This document shows, one piece after another, positions 5,441 to 9,639 of a stretch of 9,639 bases of DNA. Position numbers and translations under genes: made by a program. The DNA is from DATEPR01 sp036503065 (GTDB taxonomy: Bacteria > Actinomycetota > Actinomycetes > Mycobacteriales > Pseudonocardiaceae). The stretch is from the NCBI GenBank assembly GCA_036503065.1, contig DASXXM010000682.1:1-9639 (forward strand), in the 5' to 3' direction. Each line of letters starts with the position of its first letter. The stretch's first letter is position 1. The notes beneath the pieces were generated by a model. The model searched no databases, was not told the origin of the DNA, and saw nothing but the letters and a program-made list of their open reading frames with translations.

Positions 5441-6312
5441 TTGTAATCCCTCATGGCGGGGATGACGTCCCGGCCGATGATCTCCAGCGGCGTGATGGTG
5501 TGCACGTCGCGCACGCCACCGATCGCGGTGTCGATGCCCCGGTCGGCCAGTTCCTTCAGCGCCGCGATGGTCTCCGGCACCCGCTCACCGTCGGGGCCTA
5601 CGTCGAACACGTGGTAGGCGGTCTTCTCGATCTCGTCGTAATCGCGGCCCTCGCGTGCGCAGTGCTCGCGCAGCACCTCGAGCTTGTGCTCCAGTTCCGG
5701 TCCGGGGAACAGGTTGCACGACTGGGCGTATTTGGCCACGAACCGCAGGGTCTTCTTCTCGCCGCCGCCACCGATCATGATCGGCGGGTGCGGCCTGGTC
5801 AGCGCCTGGGGCGAGTTCAGCGCCCGCGCCAGGTCGACCTGGTGACCCCGGTAGGGCGACTCGTCGTCAGACCACATCCGCAGCGCCACCTCCAGCGCGT
5901 CCTCGAGATGCTCGAACCGCTCCTTGACCGGCGGGAACGGGATGCCGAGGCCCCGGCTCTCCTCCTCGTTCCAGCCTGCGCCGATGCCGAGCATGCCCCG
6001 GCCCTGCGACAGCACGTCCAACGTGGTGATGATCTTGGCCAGCACCCCCGGGTACCGGTAGATCGCGCCCGTGACCAGGGTCAGCAGCCTGGCCCGCGTG
6101 GTGTGTCCGGCCAGGAATCCCAGCGTCGTGTACGCCTCCAGCATGTCGTGCTCCGACGGCCCGACCGCCCGGATCTGGAAGAAGTGGTCCATCACCGCGA
6201 TGTACTCGAAACCGGCCTGGTCGGCGGTGGACGCGATCCGCGCCAGCGTCGGACCCAACTCGGCCGGGCCACCGGGCCAGGTGAAATCCGGGATCTGCAA
6301 TCCGATCTTCAT
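5437..6312 (-). CDS. LLM-class F420-dependent oxidoreductase, upstream copy
   Basis: A 291-residue paralogue of the following gene, about 69% identical by hand count over 290 ungapped positions (roughly 201 matches). It has the same marks: IPDFTWPGG, VMDHFFQI and MIGGGGEKKTLRF. The predicted role is F420-linked oxidation or reduction of an unidentified substrate in the cytoplasm. ATG 6312 has an excellent ribosome site, GGAGGT at 6318-6323, 5 nt upstream, so this gene leads the two-gene operon. The divergent neighbour is a siderophore-interacting flavoprotein, 95 bp away; shared control is possible but not shown. In contrast to the downstream copy, its active-site-side loop after VMDHFFQI reads RAVGPSEH rather than PHHGPADH, a candidate specificity difference. 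Confidence 0.93.
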   Translation of the reverse strand: MKIGLQIPDFTWPGGPAELGPTLARIASTADQAGFEYIAVMDHFFQIRAVGPSEHDMLEAYTTLGFLAGHTTRARLLTLVTGAIYRYPGVLAKIITTLDVLSQGRGMLGIGAGWNEEESRGLGIPFPPVKERFEHLEDALEVALRMWSDDESPYRGHQVDLARALNSPQALTRPHPPIMIGGGGEKKTLRFVAKYAQSCNLFPGPELEHKLEVLREHCAREGRDYDEIEKTAYHVFDVGPDGERVPETIAALKELADRGIDTAIGGVRDVHTITPLEIIGRDVIPAMRDYK

Positions 6313-6407
6313 CGTTTACCTCCGTTGTCGATCCTCGCAGCGGCCGGCCGGGCGCGCGAGCCGTCGAGTGGACTCCAGGTCCGGTTTGGCGCGGCCGGTC
6401 CGCGCGG
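6313..6407. promoter_or_regulatory. Divergent gap between the oxidoreductase pair and the siderophore-interacting protein
   Basis: Two dyads stand out: GGAC (6370-6373), five bases, GTCC (6379-6382); and GCGCGG (6389-6394), five bases, CCGCGC (6400-6405). The second is perfect and ends two bases before the GTG at 6408. I do not see an iron-box-like sequence of the DtxR/IdeR type (TTAGG...CCTAA) or a clear -10/-35 pair in either direction. Confidence 0.4.
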
Positions 6408-7235
6408 GTGAAGATGCGGCTGATGACATCGACGACTTCGGCCGGCCACTCGGGTCGGTCCGGCGGCGGCCGCGCCAGGGCCCGCCGGTACCCGCCCGAA
6501 CTGTGGCGCGTTCCGGTGCTGCGGACGGCCATGGTGACGCCCGCGATGGCGCGGATCACCGTCGGCGGCGACGCACTGGCCAACTTTCCGGGCGGCGGCG
6601 GCGACCAGCACGTGGTGCTGTACTTCTACGAGCCGGACGTGGTGTTGCCCGAGCCGCTCACCCTCACATCGGCCCGCACCATGCTGGGCCAGGTCCGCCC
6701 CGCCATGCGCAGCTACACGGTCCGCCGACACGACCCGGTCCACCACGAACTCGACTTCGACTTCGTGCTGCACGGCGACATCGGTGTGGCTTCGGCGTGG
6801 GCAGGCCGAGTCCAGCCCGGCGAGCAGTTGATCCTGGTCGGCCCGTCACCGGCGTACCTGCCCGATTCGGACGTCCCGCACCACGTCCTGCTCGGCGACG
6901 AGACCGCGCTGCCGGCCATCGGCGCGATGCTGGACCACCTGCCGGCCACCGCGACCGTGACCACGATCATCGAGGTGGCCGACGCGGCCGAGGAGCAGCC
7001 GCTGCCGTCGGTCACCTGGCTGCACCGCGACGGCGGCCCGCCCGGCACCCCGGACCTCCTGCTGGCGGCGCTGCGCGCGGCAGGCCCGCTCGACGGCGAC
7101 ACCGCGGTGTGGGCGGCCGGCGAACGCACGGTCATGCAGGCCGTCAGGCGGCAACTGCTCGACGAGTCCGGGTTGGACCGCGGGCGGGTACGTACCACCA
7201 TGTACTGGCGGCACGGTCAGCCCGGCACGAGCTGA
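6408..7235 (+). CDS. Siderophore-interacting protein (FAD/NAD(P)H ferric-siderophore reductase type)
   Basis: A cytoplasmic flavoprotein of up to 275 residues that, in characterised relatives such as ViuB and YqjH, reduces imported ferric siderophores so that iron is released. An FAD-binding beta-barrel spans about residues 33-150 and includes RSYTVRR (101-107). The C-terminal SIP domain follows, with GDETALPAI (163-171), the nucleotide-binding WAAGE (235-239) and a terminal YWRHG (266-270). Length fits the family. The start is uncertain: GTG 6408, ATG 6414 and ATG 6423 are all in frame and none has a strong Shine-Dalgarno site; the first about 25 residues are low-complexity and the conserved RRYPPELWRV follows them. 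No siderophore biosynthesis or uptake gene is in view. htpX follows in the same direction after 69 bp. Confidence 0.92.
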   Translation: MKMRLMTSTTSAGHSGRSGGGRARARRYPPELWRVPVLRTAMVTPAMARITVGGDALANFPGGGGDQHVVLYFYEPDVVLPEPLTLTSARTMLGQVRPAMRSYTVRRHDPVHHELDFDFVLHGDIGVASAWAGRVQPGEQLILVGPSPAYLPDSDVPHHVLLGDETALPAIGAMLDHLPATATVTTIIEVADAAEEQPLPSVTWLHRDGGPPGTPDLLLAALRAAGPLDGDTAVWAAGERTVMQAVRRQLLDESGLDRGRVRTTMYWRHGQPGTS

Positions 7236-7304
7236 GGACGGAACTACCGGACCGGCGAAAACGTTGTTACCGGGTGAATGGCGGACCTTCCGGAGGCGTA
7301 GCAG

Positions 7305-8174
7305 GTGCAGCGGCATTTCAACGGGCTGAAGACAGCATTGCTGCTCGGCGGGATGAGCGGACTGATCGTGTTGATCAGCTCGTTTTTCGGCCGAACCGCG
7401 CTGCTGGTCGGCCTGCTGGTTGCCGTTGGTGTCAACGCGTACGCGTACTTCTATTCGGACAAACTCGCATTGCGCACCATGCGGGCGCGCCCGGTTTCCG
7501 AACCGGAACGGCCCGCGATTTATCGCATCGTGCGCGAGTTGGCGACCGCGGCGCGCCAGCCGATGCCGCGCCTGTACCTGAGCCCCACGTCGGCCCCGAA
7601 CGCCTTCGCGACCGGCCGGAATCCGCGCAACGCCGCTGTGTGCTGCACCACAGGCATCCTGGAACTGCTGGACGAGCGCGAGCTGCGGGCCGTGCTCGGC
7701 CACGAGCTGTCGCACGTCTACAACCGCGACATCCTCATTTCGTGCGTGGCAGGCGCCCTGGCGAGCGTGGTGAGCGTGCTGGCCAGCGTGGCCATCTTCG
7801 CCGGCATCTTCTTCGGCGGACGTGGCCGGTCCAACCCGTTGGCGCTGCTGCTGGTCGCCGTCGTGGGCCCGGTCGCCGCCGGCATCGTGCAGCTGGCCAT
7901 CAGCCGCTCCCGCGAGTACCAGGCCGACGTGTCCGGCGCCGAACTCACCGGCGACCCGCTGGCGTTGGCGTCCGCACTGCGCAAACTGGAATACGGCACC
8001 AGGGCGCGCCCACTGGCGCCGGAGCCGGCCGTGGTGTCCCAGTCGCACCTGATGATCGCCAACCCGTTCCGCACGGGTGATGGGGTGTCCAGGTGGTTCT
8101 CCACCCACCCGCCGATCACCGAGCGGATCCGCAGGCTCGAGGAACTGGCCCGCCGCGACCTGCCCCAGCCCTAG
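7305..8174 (+). CDS. htpX: M48-family membrane zinc metalloprotease HtpX
   Basis: A 289-residue membrane-bound endopeptidase that degrades damaged or misfolded membrane proteins, acting on the cytoplasmic face. Hydrophobic helices lie at about 9-28 and 31-50, then a cytoplasmic catalytic domain, with further helices at about 146-170 and 178-199. Zinc ligands are His133 and His137 in HELSH, Glu134 is the catalytic base, and Glu204 in SREYQAD is the third ligand. FSTHPPITERIRRLEEL near the C-terminus is the usual family ending. GTG 7305 is chosen because GGAGG (7292-7296) is 8 nt upstream; the in-frame ATG at 7278 is cut by a stop after seven codons. The stop codon lies inside a CTAG shared with the opposite-strand rmlA. 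Stress control would be expected, but no stress promoter is recognisable. Confidence 0.96.
   Translation: MQRHFNGLKTALLLGGMSGLIVLISSFFGRTALLVGLLVAVGVNAYAYFYSDKLALRTMRARPVSEPERPAIYRIVRELATAARQPMPRLYLSPTSAPNAFATGRNPRNAAVCCTTGILELLDERELRAVLGHELSHVYNRDILISCVAGALASVVSVLASVAIFAGIFFGGRGRSNPLALLLVAVVGPVAAGIVQLAISRSREYQADVSGAELTGDPLALASALRKLEYGTRARPLAPEPAVVSQSHLMIANPFRTGDGVSRWFSTHPPITERIRRLEELARRDLPQP
8171..8174. other. CTAG shared by two convergent stop codons
   Basis: The palindrome CTAG supplies TAG to htpX (8172-8174, plus) and TAG to rmlA (8173-8171, minus). There is no room for a terminator between the genes, so the transcripts must overlap or be stopped inside coding sequence. Confidence 0.9.
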
Positions 8175-9046
8175 CTGCCCTTGGCGGACTCGGCGACGCT
8201 CATCACGTACTCGCCGTAACCCGACTTGGCGAGCTTCGCGCCCAGCGCGTAGCACTCCCCGGCCGTGATGTAGCCCATGCGCAGCGCGATCTCCTCGAGA
8301 CAGGCGATCCGCACACCCTGCCGGTGCTCCAGGACCTGCACGAACTGCCCGGCTTCCAGCAGCGAGTCGTGCGTCCCGGTGTCCAGCCAGGCGAAACCAC
8401 GCCCGAGATCGACCAGGCCGGCCCGCCCCGCGCGCAGGTAGGTCAGGTTGACGTCGGTGATCTCCAACTCGCCACGCGCGGAGGGCTTGAGCGCCCTGGC
8501 GATCTCGACCACGTCGTTGTCGTAGAAGTACAACCCGGTGATCGCCTTGTTGGACCGCGGCGCGATCGGCTTCTCCTCGAGAGAAATCAGTTGCCCGGCG
8601 GCGTCCACCTCGCCGACGCCGTAGCGCTCCGGGTCCTTAACCGGATAGCCGAACAGCACGCACCCATCCAGCGTGGTGGCGTTCTGCAGCACGTTGGAGA
8701 AACCCTGGCCGTAGAAGATGTTGTCGCCAAGGACGAGCGCCACTTTGTCGTCGCCGACGAAGTCCGCCCCGATCACGAAGGCTTCGGCCAGCCCGTTGGG
8801 CTGAGGCTGGGCCGCGTAGGAGATCGACACGCCGAACTGGTTGCCGTCGCCCAGCAGCCGTTGGAAGCTAGGCAGGTCGGTAGGCGTCGAGATGAGCAGG
8901 ATGTCCCGAATACCGGCCAGCAGGAGGACGGACAGCGGGTAGTAGACCATTGGCTTGTCGTAGACGGGCAGTAACTGCTTGGACACCGCCTGCGTAATGG
9001 GGTGCAACCGGGTGCCACTGCCCCCGGCCAGCACGATGCCCTTCAT
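8171..9046 (-). CDS. rmlA: Glucose-1-phosphate thymidylyltransferase
   Basis: A 291-residue cytoplasmic enzyme joining glucose-1-phosphate and dTTP to dTDP-glucose plus pyrophosphate, the first step of dTDP-rhamnose (cell-wall linker or glycan) and of many deoxysugars in antibiotics. The nucleotide-binding signature GGSGTRLHP (8-16) and Lys23 in SKQLLPVYDKP are intact, as are GDN (107-109, metal and sugar site), EEKP (157-160), GELEITDVN (192-200) and WLDTGTHDSL (220-229). Length is typical, and no catalytic residue appears missing. ATG 9046 has AGGAG (9052-9056) 5 nt upstream, inside the 12-bp gap to yajQ, so the two genes are likely one operon. rmlB, rmlC and rmlD are not in the window, so the gene is detached from its usual pathway partners here. 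Confidence 0.97.
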   Translation of the reverse strand: MKGIVLAGGSGTRLHPITQAVSKQLLPVYDKPMVYYPLSVLLLAGIRDILLISTPTDLPSFQRLLGDGNQFGVSISYAAQPQPNGLAEAFVIGADFVGDDKVALVLGDNIFYGQGFSNVLQNATTLDGCVLFGYPVKDPERYGVGEVDAAGQLISLEEKPIAPRSNKAITGLYFYDNDVVEIARALKPSARGELEITDVNLTYLRAGRAGLVDLGRGFAWLDTGTHDSLLEAGQFVQVLEHRQGVRIACLEEIALRMGYITAGECYALGAKLAKSGYGEYVMSVAESAKGS

Positions 9047-9058
9047 TCAGTCTCCTGG

Positions 9059-9550
9059 TTAGCGATAGTTGGTGAACTGAAGCGCGATCCCGAAGTCCTG
9101 GTTCTTGAGCAGGGCGATGACGTCCTGCAGTTGGTCCTTCTTCTTGCCGGACACGCGAAGCTGGTCGCCCTGGATCTGCGCCTGCACCCCCTTGGGCCCG
9201 TCGTCGCGGATGGCCTTGGCGATCTGCTTGGCCTTCTCGGCGGAGATCCCCTGCACGATGGTCGCGTTGACCTTGTAGATCTTCCCCGACAGCGCAGGCT
9301 CGTCCACTTCGAGCGCCTTCAACGAGATGCCCCGTTTGACGAGCTTCTCCCTGAACACGTCAATGGCCGCGGCACACCGCTCCTCGGTGTCGGCCTGGAT
9401 GGCCACCGCCGTGTCGCCGGCCCAGGTGATCTGCGCGTTGGTGCCACGAAAGTCGAACCGGCTGGTCAGCTCCTTCACGGCCTGATTCAGCGCGTTGTCC
9501 ACTTCCTGTCGCTCAACCTTGCTGACCACATCGAACGAGGGGTCCGCCAC
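9059..9550 (-). CDS. yajQ: YajQ-family nucleotide-binding protein (putative c-di-GMP effector)
   Basis: A 163-residue soluble protein, exactly the family's usual size. YajQ folds as two ferredoxin-like (RNP-type) domains and binds nucleotides; homologues in Xanthomonas and Pseudomonas bind cyclic di-GMP and affect gene expression, though a role in actinomycetes is not established. Diagnostic ends are present: SFDVVSKVERQEVDNALNQ at the N-terminus, GDQLRVSGKKKDQLQ in the second domain, and LQFTNYR at the C-terminus. The GTG at 9550 (reading MADPSFDV) is preferred: GGAGGT (9560-9565) is 9 nt upstream and homologues begin at the same point. The longer open frame to 9619 adds a non-conserved leader. 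It precedes rmlA by 12 bp. Confidence 0.95.
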   Translation of the reverse strand: MADPSFDVVSKVERQEVDNALNQAVKELTSRFDFRGTNAQITWAGDTAVAIQADTEERCAAAIDVFREKLVKRGISLKALEVDEPALSGKIYKVNATIVQGISAEKAKQIAKAIRDDGPKGVQAQIQGDQLRVSGKKKDQLQDVIALLKNQDFGIALQFTNYR

Positions 9551-9639
9551 CTGCCTAGCACCTCCGCTGTCCCACCGGCCTGTCGCCCAGGATGCTACCG
9601 GGGTACCGATTGGCCCCACCCACGGCGCGTTCGGTAAGG
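9551..9639 (-). promoter_or_regulatory. Upstream region of yajQ with a possible -10 box
   Basis: TAGCAT (9597-9592, minus strand) fits TANNNT and would give a start near 9585 and a leader of about 34 nt containing the GGAGGT ribosome site. No convincing -35 hexamer is present at 9615-9620. No tRNA or other gene is visible before the right edge. Confidence 0.3.

Noticed and set aside
6313..6407. IdeR/DtxR iron box upstream of the siderophore-interacting protein gene
   Set aside because: No sequence resembling the AT-containing 19-bp palindrome is found; the dyads there are GC-rich and unrelated.
7285..7296. Possible hairpin hiding the htpX ribosome site (CCTTCCGGAGG)
   Set aside because: The arms abut with no loop and contain a mismatch, so a stable stem is not possible.
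6071..8080. A 669-codon open frame on the plus strand
   Set aside because: It runs antisense to the oxidoreductase and then out of frame through the siderophore-interacting protein and htpX genes. The translation is Arg/Pro/Gly-rich with no domain, typical of shadow frames in high-GC DNA.
6846..8255. A 469-codon open frame on the minus strand
   Set aside because: Antisense to three well-recognised genes, with Gln/Arg/His-rich low-complexity translation and no family motif.
9553..9639. End of a tRNA gene at the right edge
   Set aside because: No T-arm GGTTCGAATCC-like sequence or acceptor CCA is present on either strand.
1..9639. CRISPR array, insertion sequence or prophage remnant
   Set aside because: No regularly spaced direct repeats, transposase or integrase motifs, or terminal inverted repeats with target duplications; the only long direct repeat is the oxidoreductase gene pair.

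Overview
The window reads as a piece of a high-GC actinomycete chromosome, most likely from the Pseudonocardiales (Amycolatopsis, Lentzea, Kibdelosporangium or Saccharothrix type). Signs are the strong G/C bias at third codon positions, GTG starts, GGAGG-type ribosome sites, F420-dependent oxidoreductases, and an AsnC/arginine-hydrolase pair like one in mycobacteria. I see no transposase, integrase, CRISPR array, rRNA or tRNA. This is ordinary chromosomal sequence, with 10 genes and several compact or structured junctions.

Left part (1-3585). A truncated korA (2-oxoglutarate:ferredoxin oxidoreductase, fused gamma/alpha subunit) runs off the left edge on the minus strand. Between korA and the next gene is a 313-bp gap. 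It holds a large near-perfect inverted repeat, a nine-codon mini-ORF with its own Shine-Dalgarno site, and a compound hairpin, all on the korA side. An Lrp/AsnC regulator (minus) then stands divergently from a guanidino-group hydrolase (plus). The hydrolase would usually be annotated as dimethylargininase, but its active-site residues fit cyanobacterial arginine dihydrolase (ArgZ/AgrE) better. It appears to be read from a leaderless promoter. A DMT-type membrane transporter follows convergently.

Middle part (3586-6312). A short divergent promoter region leads rightward into a VC0807-like six-helix membrane protein. This converges, with one base between the stops, on two tandem minus-strand genes for LLM-class F420-dependent oxidoreductases. 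The two are about 69% identical, coupled by an ATGA overlap, and share nearly identical DNA blocks that suggest gene conversion.

Right part (6313-9639). Divergent from the oxidoreductase pair is a siderophore-interacting flavoprotein (ferric-siderophore reductase type), followed by the membrane zinc protease HtpX. HtpX converges on rmlA, and the two stop codons share the same CTAG. rmlA lies 12 bp downstream of a YajQ-family nucleotide-binding protein gene, forming a likely yajQ-rmlA operon.

The most rewarding points for follow-up are the ArgZ-like active site with its leaderless promoter, the structured korA leader, the inverted-repeat cluster near 1144, and the patchwork conservation of the oxidoreductase pair. 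I do not see strong evidence for a wholly new multi-gene system.
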